Of a DNA stretch of 45,722 nt, positions 10,801 through 17,515 are shown in pieces. Both the position numbers and the translations under genes were made by a program. Location of the stretch: the NCBI GenBank assembly GCA_019217005.1, contig JAHBNG010000122.1, forward strand, positions 1 to 45,722. Reading direction: 5' to 3'. The notes beneath the pieces are model-generated. The model was not told where the DNA came from, searched no databases, and saw only the letters and a list, made by a program, of their open reading frames with translations. The stretch's first letter is position 1. Each line of letters opens with the position of its first letter. The stretch is from Chloroflexi bacterium TSY (GTDB lineage Bacteria > Chloroflexota > Anaerolineae > Caldilineales > Caldilineaceae).

Positions 10801-11327
10801 TGATGGCAGAGGGACTGCTTGCGCAGCTTGAGGATGAGAGTTTTGATGCGCGAGGAAGAGCAGTCTCAGGGCTGAGAGCCGTGGGAGAGGTGCAGCCAGA
10901 GCTGCTCACGGCTGATGTGGTGGAAGGATTGCTTGCTCGTCTTGAAGATGGAAGTTCTGATGTGCGATGGAGTGCAGTCTCAGGGTTGAGAGCCGTGGGA
11001 GAGGCGCAGCCAGAGCTGCTCACGGCTGATGTGGTGGAAGGATTGCTTGCTCGTCTTGAGGATGAGAATTCCTCTGTGCGATGGAGTGCAGTCTCAGGGT
11101 TGAGAGCCGTAGGAGAGGCGCAGCCGGAGCTGCTCACGGCTGATGTGGTGGAAGGATTGCTTGCTCGTCTTGAGGATGAAACTTCTAATGTGCAAAAGAG
11201 TGCAGTCTCAGTAGATCCAAATTTGGCGTTTTTGACTATTTTCAGTCGGGAGAGAAGGGATTTTGGGGCCATTTTTTCAGATCTCAGTTGCCAAAAACAG
11301 CCAATTTCATATCTAGAAATCGCTTAA
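4854..11327 (+). CDS. Giant SIR2-like / nSTAND1 NTPase / HEAT-solenoid protein, part 1 (MITE-truncated)
   Basis: A probable NLR-like sensor NTPase. The ATG at 4854 has GGAG 9 bases upstream; an earlier TTG at 4755 is less likely. Residues ~5-270 form a SIR2-like domain: VTTQFD (104-109) stands where TTNYD is expected, RLRG (144-147) where KLHG is expected, and FLGYDLKDP follows at 187-195. The catalytic Asn and His are therefore Gln and Arg. Residues ~290-690 form an nSTAND1-type ATPase with FFGRDYEI, Walker A GASGTGKT (318-325) and Walker B VVILDQFEEFF (D397). A likely membrane helix spans 841-859. HEAT repeats run from ~700 and fill everything after ~950. At residue ~2118 the frame runs into a 215-bp MITE and ends 40 codons later. 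Restored with 11434-13851 it would be ~2,925 residues. The truncated form keeps all non-HEAT domains and may still be made. Confidence 0.85.
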   Translation: MPRLPEELVEQILRGNVLLFIGEQLSTGNEHEPQIDDLVQEMVVRTGQNNATDYSFPEAAQAFEDKLGQHALIQYLRERYDPRTVGPLQAHRLIAQLSTCHLFVTTQFDGRLESAFHDAGRYVDVVIGSEEIPFENEGYAQLYRLRGVLDRPASLVLTEDAYETFYDEPSNVPIVLQGYLASKTILFLGYDLKDPHFRRLYRKVTRTLRGFARRSYAFGNGLPLQAASWCARRKIDVLEINVLDGLEYLVEQTQKPPVKEAIVTQLETDGVSPETPRLPYKLLDYYNSEDADNFFGRDYEIQQLTSLVHAHRLILLYGASGTGKTSLLLAGLTPRLVHSDTPHKTVYVRALQDPAQVIRNSITRQVSDRTLPADGSLVEFLAQATSALNAPLVVILDQFEEFFIRLSPRFRKTFVQEIGNLYDAPDVPVKIVLSLRSDWLAAVSELEERIPEIFRTKLWLRPLSQEQALRSIVGPLEQFGVVYEQNLLDQLLKDLADSDTDTIMPPQLQLVCTALYQERAEDAPSITLAHYDEIGGARGVLRQYLTTELDRLPKDEQAIAGRLLEELVTSERTKAVRTADELALLVQGTPTKLNPVLEKLVRARLLRVFERSDNERGYELAHEYLIQEITFSPDIQRLKQAEELIRQEVDNWERFGTLIASDKLALVDEVRDLVRLDATSRALLLRSALNVGSEIPYWLDQVGDHREKVAILCEIAESELPVMRRRATEAFGLLDIEQSIEPLIELALRDPQLSVREQAQASIVQLADQRSNVVRALQEELEHPERTSRRTAMETLSLLPLAGVPAHLRLRVTMTKARLALEKFAEQSVATPARRATALSMGALILALLMAYGVALASYQVTIKRSQMGSEFDTIVVQWGHPQLPLPAARGILVDTGISASLISSEYRTSVADGEIWNFRFYRTDQDFPQWSADVTNILAPEERRRWLWRLDPNQGWQELLQNGTSGNASVRRESIQALEHIVQLHPERAEQAAVDFLLSALKDTDRENRLLALRALQTVVDVNPAQMTQSLAHELVAKLNDESADVRVALLETLHAISGHEIVRWITPEAATKLLEFLQDRNKAAQGKAIPIASQIALGFPKQAQDAISGLVTLAVDGAEPNHPMAEAQLQNLSTESTDLHPIVLQEVAKVLAQQEGDPSRAHQLMIEFVKSQPQLVDGAAIEGLMYATSSPETEIQSEAIGLLTELTDTHPDSTNEAIDVLFGQLEDSEVTAVRRTVVQILTQLLQINEALIDRTAQGLLTSLQDQSPEIREAAILGLIAGVETRSALANKTVLAELVKRLNEDTGRVREKAIQGLIVVLEANSQLASETTVKDLLEITGDTNLVVRQRAIQGLTVLASVRSDLIDVNVVGGMLPLLPATDLVVQRNALEGIIVVMDTRPDLLNSAVIQGLLTMLRRSIRSDIRSTVIEQLAKATHLRPEMGDRIVKELFALFDNQISFVRENAQEGLSTITELTPELGDLVVEGLFARLEDESFFVRESAQEELSTVAASAPELGDLVVEGLLARLEDGSSDVRESAQEELSTVAASAPELGDLVVEGLLARLEDGSSDVRESAQEELSTVAASVPELGDLVVEGLLARLEDGSSRVRESAVSGLRAVGEAQPELLTTDVVEGLLKHLENKSSNVREGAMEGLRAVGEVQPELLTAAVVEELLARLEDESSSVRWSAVSGLRAVGEAQPELLTTDVVEELLARLEDGSSRVRESTVSGLRAVGEAQPELLTAAVVEELLEHLEDENSDVRERAVSGLRAVGEVQPELLTTAVVEELLEHLEDENSDVRERAVEGLSVVAASAPELGDLVVEGLFARLEDEGSSIWWHTIHELFKIAHVQHIAANVQLMSKLWSENKDVKPPFRAKMAMNLFPIIEIRSKLIEEQVKQELFNQVANAYPIVKSETIDQLYTKFSPQAITEELVLSLRDPQPNIRMVAFSMLIFTIWMQPELKNEEVLEALEAGAASELGDLMAEGLLAQLEDESFDARGRAVSGLRAVGEVQPELLTADVVEGLLARLEDGSSDVRWSAVSGLRAVGEAQPELLTADVVEGLLARLEDENSSVRWSAVSGLRAVGEAQPELLTADVVEGLLARLEDETSNVQKSAVSVDPNLAFLTIFSRERRDFGAIFSDLSCQKQPISYLEIA

Positions 11328-12345
11328 ATTTTACGTAAATGCTAGGTATTGACTGGCAAATACGTATTTATGTCAACTAATTAGCCCAAATTCTCTCTCT
11401 AAACCTGAAATTTGGATCTACTGAGTCTCAGGGTTGAGAGCCGTGGGAGAGGCACAGCCAGAGCTGCTCACGACTGATGTGGTGGAGGGATTGCTTGCTC
11501 GTCTTGAGGATGGAAGTTCTGATCTACGAGAGAGCGCAGTCTCAGGGTTGAGAGCCGTGGGAGAAGCACAGCCAGAGCTGCTCACGACTGATGTGGTGGA
11601 GGGATTGCTTGCTCGTCTTGAGGATGGAAGTTCTGATGTGCGAGAGAGTGCACAAGAAGAACTAAGTACAGTCGCTGCGTCAGCCCCCGAGTTAGGTGAC
11701 TTGGTGGTGGAAGGATTGCTTGTTCGTCTTGAGAATGAAAGTTCTGATGTACGAGAGAGTGCACAAGAAGAACTAAGTACAGTCGCTGCGTCAGTCCCCG
11801 AGTTAGGTGACCTGGTGGTGGAGGGATTGTTCGCTCGTCTTGAGGATGAAAGTTCTGATGTGCGAGAGAGCGCAGTCTCAGGGTTGAGAGCCGTGGGAGA
11901 GGTGCAGCCAGAGCTGTTCACGACTGATGTGGTGGAAGGATTGCTTGCTCGTCTTGAAGATGAAAATTATGATGTGCGAGGGAGAGCAGTGGAAGGGTTG
12001 AGAGCCGTGGGAGAGGCACAGCCAGAGCTGTTCACGACTGATGTGGTGGAAGGATTGCTTGCTCGTCTTGAAGATGAAAATTATGATGTGCGAGGGAGAG
12101 CAATGGAAGGGTTGAGAGCCGTGGGAGAGGCACAGCCAGAGCTGCTCACGACTGATGTGGTGGAGGGATTGCTTGCTCGTCTTGAGGATGAAAATTCTGA
12201 TGTGCGATGGAGAGCAGTGGAAGGGTTGAGAGCCGTGGGAGAAGCGCAGCCAGAGCTGCTCACGACTGATGTGGTGGAGGGATTGCTTGCTCGTCTTGAG
12301 AATGAAAATTCTGATGTGCGATGGAGTGCACTGTCAGGGCTGCAG
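9228..12345 (+). repeat. Block of about 22 near-identical HEAT units (111 and 114 bp)
   Basis: Two unit types alternate. Type A (37 codons, core APELGDLVVEGLLARLED) occurs about 8 times. Type B (38 codons, core QPELLTTDVVEGLLARLED) occurs about 14 times. Spacing between successive GAGAGCCGTGGGAG words is exactly 114 bases at 9711, 9825 and 9939. DNA identity is very high, including silent sites, which points to recent amplification or gene conversion. A single-copy, diverged stretch (10370-10780) and the MITE (11209-11423) interrupt the block. Differences gather in the short segment after ARLED (GSSDVRE, ENYDVRG, ENSDVRW, GSSRVRE, ESFDARG). Confidence 0.9.
11209..11423 (+). mobile_element. 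215-bp MITE (copy 1) inserted in the giant HEAT gene
   Basis: The terminal inverted repeats CAGTAGATCCAAATTT and AAATTTGGATCTACTG are perfect. AGTCT flanks both sides (11204-11208 and 11424-11428), a 5-bp target duplication. Removing 11209-11428 restores the HEAT repeat reading AVSGLRAVG across the junction. The insertion adds 220 bases, so it also shifts frame. There is no open frame inside. A second copy of the same length lies at 32041-32255 in reverse orientation. Confidence 0.93.
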
Positions 12346-13851
12346 GTTACCATGAGAACCCAAGACTCGTTTGTATTTGATGCACTACTCAGAGGCGTTA
12401 TTGGGCGCTTACATGATGAAAATGTTTCCGTTCAAGAGCGGGCGCGATCTATTCTACTCATTGCGTTGGAGATGCAACCAGAATTCACAGCACAAACATT
12501 AGTTGACAGTCTGCTCACGCAGCTCCAAGATGATAATCCGTCTGTACAGACCAGGACAATTGAATATCTATCAGAGGTTTCCGGAAAGTGGGCTTTATTT
12601 GGGGATTTGGTTGTAGAAATGCTCTTATTACGAATTAATGAGAATTCCAAATTCGTTTCTCCAGCAATCATAGATGGAATGCTGGCGGTGGCGACGTCAT
12701 GGCCCGAATTAGTAGACGAAGCGATGGTCATTGCTCTCATTGCACATTTGGATAATGGAAACCCTATTGTGCGCACCAAAATCCGAACTGGATTAATTTC
12801 GATACTCAAGGAGCGCCCAAGTCTGACAAAAAAGGTGGCGACTGGCTTTCTGTCACGTCTAGAGCATGAAAGATGGCAGATCCGGTCCCGGGCTGTAGAT
12901 GATCTGGCAGAACTGCTCCTTGAACACTCCGTTTTGCCCGACTCGGATGTGCGGCAGAAACTTCTAGCCACAGTCGGTGACGAAAATCCCATCGTTCATG
13001 AAAAGATTGCCCATGCACTTGTCTCAATTGTTGCTGCCCACCCGCAATTTGCCGATTTGCAGATCGTGCAAGCATTGATTGCTGGGCTCGATGATGACAT
13101 TGAAACTGTTCGGTCAGCATCATCGACTGGGCTGGTGACTATCATGCAGGCTCGGCCGGATCTAACAACCGATGACGTGATTGCCGCATTCGTGCAAGAA
13201 GGACATTTTGAGCTTGCCTATGAGTTAGCGCAAACGGGTCCTCTATTTCTGGACCAGGCATTGCGTTCAATTCAGATGGTTTTGGAGCATGAACCCAGCT
13301 CCACGATGCTCCGTGAGGCGTTCGAGATGCTAATTATAGTTGGGGTTTCGGGACAGACCACGCCCTCTTTTATCTTGGATACAGTGAGTACATATTTGAG
13401 CGATGAGAATAGCGCCGTCAGGAAACTGGCTACGGAGGCTTATGTGGCTCTGCTTCAAGCTTCTCGACCGCAAGAGTTGACAGCCAAGCGGATTCAGCTG
13501 CTGTTGGAGCGATTGCGAGATGATCATGGCGATGTTTGGCAGACCGCGCGACATGGATTGAGGACGTTGACGGTGCTCCATCCTGCGATAATACCCACCT
13601 TGGTCGCTGAATTGAAGAGCGAACAAGACACTCAGACGCGTGATGGCATTATGGATGCGCTTAATTCCTCAATCTGGAAGAATGAGGTGGCACAAGAAGT
13701 CGCGGTAGAGATTCGGGGTGCGTTTGATTCAGCAGAGACGTCCGATCTCGTTGTGGCGACCATTTTACTGGAGCAGTTGGGGTTCTTCCATGCATCCATA
13801 CAATTGGATGACGTGGCGGACGGTCTGATTACGCTAATAGAAAGAAGATAG
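11434..13851 (+). CDS. Giant HEAT-solenoid protein, part 2 (severed C-terminal half)
   Basis: This is the 3' remainder of the gene that begins at 4854. It is open for 805 codons but the first possible start is a TTG within a HEAT unit, with no ribosome site, so it is probably not translated on its own. Residues ~1-305 are the last eight near-identical HEAT units. Residues ~305-805 are diverged HEAT repeats (SVQERARSILLIALEM, IVRTKIRTGLISILKE, AVRKLATEAYVALLQ) that would cap the solenoid. No enzymatic domain is visible. With the MITE and one target copy removed, it joins part 1 in frame. Its stop is 4 bases before the next frame. Confidence 0.85.
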   Translation: MRAVGEAQPELLTTDVVEGLLARLEDGSSDLRESAVSGLRAVGEAQPELLTTDVVEGLLARLEDGSSDVRESAQEELSTVAASAPELGDLVVEGLLVRLENESSDVRESAQEELSTVAASVPELGDLVVEGLFARLEDESSDVRESAVSGLRAVGEVQPELFTTDVVEGLLARLEDENYDVRGRAVEGLRAVGEAQPELFTTDVVEGLLARLEDENYDVRGRAMEGLRAVGEAQPELLTTDVVEGLLARLEDENSDVRWRAVEGLRAVGEAQPELLTTDVVEGLLARLENENSDVRWSALSGLQVTMRTQDSFVFDALLRGVIGRLHDENVSVQERARSILLIALEMQPEFTAQTLVDSLLTQLQDDNPSVQTRTIEYLSEVSGKWALFGDLVVEMLLLRINENSKFVSPAIIDGMLAVATSWPELVDEAMVIALIAHLDNGNPIVRTKIRTGLISILKERPSLTKKVATGFLSRLEHERWQIRSRAVDDLAELLLEHSVLPDSDVRQKLLATVGDENPIVHEKIAHALVSIVAAHPQFADLQIVQALIAGLDDDIETVRSASSTGLVTIMQARPDLTTDDVIAAFVQEGHFELAYELAQTGPLFLDQALRSIQMVLEHEPSSTMLREAFEMLIIVGVSGQTTPSFILDTVSTYLSDENSAVRKLATEAYVALLQASRPQELTAKRIQLLLERLRDDHGDVWQTARHGLRTLTVLHPAIIPTLVAELKSEQDTQTRDGIMDALNSSIWKNEVAQEVAVEIRGAFDSAETSDLVVATILLEQLGFFHASIQLDDVADGLITLIERR

Positions 13852-13855
13852 CGAT

Positions 13856-14542
13856 TTGGTGGGTTCGGTCAGCAGTAGTGGCAGTACGGATCTTTTCATC
13901 TCGCCCTTGCCGATTCCTTCCTTTTTTGACTCCCCCTTATCGCTGCCGTCTTTTTCGTTTTTGCAAGATCAACCGCGACTGGGCAACCGGAACACACGGA
14001 TTCGCGCAGTGAACCTGATCCACAACATCGCAATGGTTGAGCCAACGATATCAGAGTCGGCGGTGCGAGCCCTGCATGGGCTCTTGTTGTCGGAAGACCC
14101 CGTGATTCGGGCCAGTGCCTCAAGTGCACTGGCGTTTGTTTATGCCGAAGATGCTCGGGTCAGTCGTTCTCCAGACCGTCTTCTCGAGATGCTGACGGAT
14201 CCTCTTGCTGTACCAGAACGGCATGTTGCGGCACGTGCTATTTTCCTGTGCGCTCTGCAAAATCCCATGCGCGTGGAAAGTTTTCGAACGCATTTGAGTG
14301 AGTTAGCGCAAGGGGACGATCCGGTGGCGCGCGTGGGAGCTCATCGCACGCTGGAGATGCTGGATATGATTCCTTATGCTCAGCCCATGATCGGAGGGGA
14401 CTCTCAGCACAGGACAACCTCCTCGATACTCCATCGTTTCCGCTCTTCTAAATTTTTTGGTGCGGATTTCGTGTGGGCGGCTGAATACGCAGTGCGCAGA
14501 CAATCTCGCCTGTTTCCAAATGATCCAAGTAAAATTCATTGA
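13856..14542 (+). CDS. Small HEAT-repeat protein
   Basis: The 228-residue frame begins with TTG at 13856 (or GTG at 13859), 4 bases after the giant gene's stop; AGAAAGAAG ahead of it could serve as a ribosome site. The first ~45 residues are rich in Ser, Pro and Phe and look like linker. Residues ~48-175 carry HEAT-type helices (RIRAVNLIHNIAM, DPVIRASASSALAFVY, DPVARVGAHRTLEML). It is either a translationally coupled partner of the giant protein or its former C-terminus cut off by a frameshift; the abutting stop and the shared repeat type fit both. It shows no catalytic motif. Confidence 0.55.
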   Translation: MVGSVSSSGSTDLFISPLPIPSFFDSPLSLPSFSFLQDQPRLGNRNTRIRAVNLIHNIAMVEPTISESAVRALHGLLLSEDPVIRASASSALAFVYAEDARVSRSPDRLLEMLTDPLAVPERHVAARAIFLCALQNPMRVESFRTHLSELAQGDDPVARVGAHRTLEMLDMIPYAQPMIGGDSQHRTTSSILHRFRSSKFFGADFVWAAEYAVRRQSRLFPNDPSKIH

Positions 14543-14694
14543 GAGTCTACGCGAGAAAGTGGAGAACAGGTTGAAACCATATGGGAACGGGAGTTTTGAG
14601 ATTGGAGATTAGAGGTTGGTGACTGGCGTAACGAATCTCTGATCTCCAGTAGCTTGTTGGAGAGAAAATAGAGATGATAAGGATCAAGAATGTG

Positions 14695-14886
14695 GGACAC
14701 GGATGAACACAGATTTTATGGATTTATTCTGAGACGATCCACGTGGCGTAAACGCCTGCTTCGCAAACATCCTAAAAATCCGTGTTCTGATTCCAATTCC
14801 TATCACGTCTAATAATTGTACACAGATTCCTCAGATTTTGACTCCGATTTTGCGATAAATCTGAGAAAATCTGCATAAATCTGTAG
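14695..14886. repeat. Two dispersed 'cacggat / cacagat' repeats in the 14543-14899 gap
   Basis: GGACACGGATGAACACAG (14695-14712) pairs with AAAATCCGTGTTC (14775-14787). A second, related unit follows (ACACAGATTCCTCAGATTTT ... AAATCTGTAGG, 14820-14886). Both resemble 26-86. The rest of the 357-bp gap between the small HEAT gene and the caspase gene shows nothing else I can name, though it must hold the caspase gene's promoter if that gene is transcribed separately. Confidence 0.55.
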
Positions 14887-14899
14887 GGGGAAGAAACAG

Positions 14900-16513
14900 A
14901 TGACCAACCATCGGCAACAGCTTGTGGAGGCTCAAAGTCAATTGCGTGCAGGCTTGCTCAGGCCCTTTGTGGGGAGCGAGCTCTCTGCCCGGGCGGGTCT
15001 GCCCGGTCGGTATGAGATGGCTTCTGAGTTGGCGCAGAAGATTGACCTGTCCATTCCGCCGCGTGAATGGGCCACATCCCAAGGGGTTCTTGATGTTACG
15101 CAGGCGTATGTCAATCGTTCGGGACTCAATCAGTTTGTCACTTTTCTAAAGCAACGGCTGGATGTGTCGACTTATTCCCCCACCCAGATGCACGTGGCGC
15201 TGACAAGGTTGCCGGTCTCTTTGGTCTTTACCACAAATCTGGATGGTCTGTTGGAGAGTGCTTTCGCCGCGGCCGGAAAACGGGTGAACCTTGTCGTTCA
15301 AGACGACGATATTCCATTCATCCGGCATGAACCGGACACGGTCAATATTGTCAAACTATGCGGCGACCTCAGCCAACCTCGCTCGATTGTGAACACGCAA
15401 CAGCATTTTGCAACGTACGCTCAGAAGCGACCCCAGATCACCAATCTGCTGACAACGGAAGCAGGTCGCTCCACGTTTCTCTATCTTGGGTGGGATCCAT
15501 TGGATCCATCGTTTGAACAGATTTTGGCGCCCATCCGCAGTCAGTTCGGCGATCTGGCTCCGATGGACTATGCGTTGCAATTGACCGAACTATCTGCTTC
15601 TCAATTTCAGGATCTGGAAAGACGTCAAATAGATGTATTGAGCTTCTTCGATATGGACGAGCCAGAGACCGAATTGGTCAATTGGCTACTGGACTTAAGT
15701 CCGCCCGCGAAGGGGAGCGGCCAAGGTGAGGAGCAGTCAAGTCAAGCGGCTGTCTATGGGACGGGTAATCGTTGGGCCGTTCTGGTTGGGGCAAATTTCT
15801 ACGAGGACCGTCTGCATTATGGTTCTCTGCAGGTCTGCGTCGACGACGTCAATTCTATCCGTGAGCGACTGATGCAGAACGGCTTTCAGAGCGAGCGCAT
15901 TCAGCAACTGAGTGATGCGACAGATTTATTGCCCACCCGCGAGAACATTCTGGCCGCCTTGCAATCGGTTGCCGATGCCACAGACCCTGATGATCTATTG
16001 CTTTTTTATTACAGCGGTCATGGAGATGAGTCTTCTGACGAATCATATTTGGTTTCTCGCAACAGCCGCCGCAGCGTGCTGCAGGATACTGGTGTACCCG
16101 TTCGACGGATACTGGAAATAATGGAGATTGCATCGGCCAGGGCCAAAGTGCTCATGCTTGACGCTTGCCATTCCGGGGCCAAGATTCCTGGCAAGGGGCC
16201 ACAGCCAATGTCCGAAGCATTTATGCGGCGGGTTTTTGGGGAAGCGGAAGGGATGGCAATTCTGGCCTCTTGTCAACAGGGACAGTTGAGCTATGAATGG
16301 CCGGACCGGTCATGCAGCGTCTTCACGCACTATCTCTTGGAAGCGCTCGACGGTCATGCGGATCGGGACGACAAAGGGTTTGTCACGGTACAAGATGCGA
16401 ATCGACACGTTGTCGATGGTGTCAAGCTGTGGGCGAGTCAGCACGGAGCAAGCCAAACGCCCACTCTTGAATACACTGTCTCAGGGGATATTGTGCTTGT
16501 GCAATATCAGTAA
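14900..16513 (+). CDS. SIR2-like / caspase (C14) fusion protein
   Basis: The 537 residues have an N-terminal SIR2-like domain (~10-270) and a C-terminal caspase-like protease (~290-535). The SIR2 part shows FVGSELSARAGLPG, TTNLDG (111-116; Asn113 kept) and YLGWDPLDP, but the catalytic KLHGD reads KLCGD with Cys154, so NADase activity is unlikely. The protease part is intact: YYSGHG gives His374 and LMLDACHSG gives Cys423, followed by the C-terminal small-subunit region. ATG 14900 follows a GGGGGAAG ribosome site. Its SIR2 domain parallels the one in the giant STAND protein (TT-x2-DG-x-LESAF-x2-AG, then IPF), suggesting that the two proteins dock through it. It is the probable effector of the module. 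Confidence 0.9.
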   Translation: MTNHRQQLVEAQSQLRAGLLRPFVGSELSARAGLPGRYEMASELAQKIDLSIPPREWATSQGVLDVTQAYVNRSGLNQFVTFLKQRLDVSTYSPTQMHVALTRLPVSLVFTTNLDGLLESAFAAAGKRVNLVVQDDDIPFIRHEPDTVNIVKLCGDLSQPRSIVNTQQHFATYAQKRPQITNLLTTEAGRSTFLYLGWDPLDPSFEQILAPIRSQFGDLAPMDYALQLTELSASQFQDLERRQIDVLSFFDMDEPETELVNWLLDLSPPAKGSGQGEEQSSQAAVYGTGNRWAVLVGANFYEDRLHYGSLQVCVDDVNSIRERLMQNGFQSERIQQLSDATDLLPTRENILAALQSVADATDPDDLLLFYYSGHGDESSDESYLVSRNSRRSVLQDTGVPVRRILEIMEIASARAKVLMLDACHSGAKIPGKGPQPMSEAFMRRVFGEAEGMAILASCQQGQLSYEWPDRSCSVFTHYLLEALDGHADRDDKGFVTVQDANRHVVDGVKLWASQHGASQTPTLEYTVSGDIVLVQYQ

Positions 16514-16552
16514 CCAATTCGGGTTGTCTGAGGAATTATGTGGTTGTCAGTT

Positions 16553-16600
16553 GGTTTGTTGGTTAGATGGTTGGTGAACAAACGAGCAAACCAACAAACC
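16553..16600. terminator. Hairpin between convergent caspase and Nudix genes
   Basis: GGTTTGTTGGTT (16553-16564) pairs perfectly with AACCAACAAACC (16589-16600). It lies 40 bases after the caspase stop and 24 bases before the Nudix stop, so it is placed to end both transcripts. There is no long U-tract on either strand. Confidence 0.45.
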
Positions 16601-16624
16601 ATCCAAGGTTTATCCCACAAAACC

Positions 16625-17263
16625 TCAAAGAGTCCCAATTAGGACATTATAAACAAACCGATGACTAATGGCGCGAAATCGACCCCAATCGGGCCATTTG
16701 GGTTCACTGAGTCCGACACCTTCCAGCGCTTTGGCGATAGCTGGAAATTGAGCCAGGGGTGTCCAGCGCCATCCAGTTACTTGTTCTGTGAGATCTTGGG
16801 GGGCGATGGCAGATTCTTCCGGTTTGCGCACCAAAAAGTGGTAGGTGGCAAATTCATACGCTTCTTTTTCCCTTTGGTGGTAAATTTGATAGCCCGCTAC
16901 ACCAAGATAGCGCTCTATCTGGACGAATCCCGGATCTTCTCCCACGCGCAGGCCGGTTTCTTCGTGAATTTCGCGTGTGAGGGTGTCAAGCACACCGTCC
17001 CCACTATTAATCCCACCGGTGGGCAGTCGATAGGCGTGATCGGGGTAGTATGCTTTGGTGTGGAGCAGAATTCCCTCTGCCGGATCGCCCTGATGCATAA
17101 CGTAACAGATCTCGCCCCGTCGCCGCCTGGTGGTCTCTTCTTTGTCATAACTGGTGAGAAAGGGTTCGTCTGCCTGCAAGACATAATCTTCTCGTCTTGA
17201 TTCACCCCACTGTTCCGCAAGTTGGCCTAGTTCGTCTGGATCGATTGGTTGGGTAAGTTCCAT
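16625..17263 (-). CDS. Nudix hydrolase
   Basis: This 212-residue cytoplasmic hydrolase acts on an unknown nucleoside-diphosphate-linked substrate. The Nudix box spans residues 83-105 (from G83 to REIHEETGL); the first acidic position is Asp89 where Glu is usual, while R97, E98, E101 and E102 are standard, so activity is likely. The ~50-residue N-terminal extension is charged (EETTRRRRGE). AGGGG lies 8 bases before the ATG at 17263, inside the end of the small membrane protein gene 3 bases upstream, so the two are probably translated from one message at the tail of the ABC operon. Its link to peptide uptake is unknown. Confidence 0.88.
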   Translation of the reverse strand: MELTQPIDPDELGQLAEQWGESRREDYVLQADEPFLTSYDKEETTRRRRGEICYVMHQGDPAEGILLHTKAYYPDHAYRLPTGGINSGDGVLDTLTREIHEETGLRVGEDPGFVQIERYLGVAGYQIYHQREKEAYEFATYHFLVRKPEESAIAPQDLTEQVTGWRWTPLAQFPAIAKALEGVGLSEPKWPDWGRFRAISHRFVYNVLIGTL

Positions 17264-17266
17264 GCT

Positions 17267-17467
17267 TTATCCCCTATCTTGTTGACGATATTGGACCATC
17301 CCGATCAAGCCCAGAAACATTCCCACGATTGATGCCCCATAAGAAAGAAAGCTCAATAAAAATGACGCTTCAACGATTCGTAAGACCATGCTGAAGGCAG
17401 CACAGACGCTAAAGAATACGAGAAGTCCGCCGATTGTGATGAGAGAAAGTGGAGATAGAGGTTGCAT
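17267..17467 (-). CDS. Small two-helix membrane protein
   Basis: A 66-residue protein from the ATG at 17467; the frame is open to a TTG at 17515 that touches the upstream ABC gene (82 residues). Two hydrophobic segments are clear: SLITIGGLLVFFSVCAAF and SFLSYGASIVGMFLGLIGM. The last residues, YRQQDRG, are polar. I do not recognise a family. No good ribosome site precedes either start. Its tight packing between the ABC ATPase and the Nudix gene is the main support. Confidence 0.5.
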   Translation of the reverse strand: MQPLSPLSLITIGGLLVFFSVCAAFSMVLRIVEASFLLSFLSYGASIVGMFLGLIGMVQYRQQDRG

Positions 17468-17515
17468 GATAAAGTTGTAGGTGTTAGGCACCGTTTCGGC
17501 TATGAGAGAATTCAA

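Noticed and set aside
9228..12345. CRISPR-like regular direct repeats
   Set aside because: The units are 111/114 bp, contiguous, in frame and protein-coding, with no short repeat and unique spacer pattern and no cas genes.
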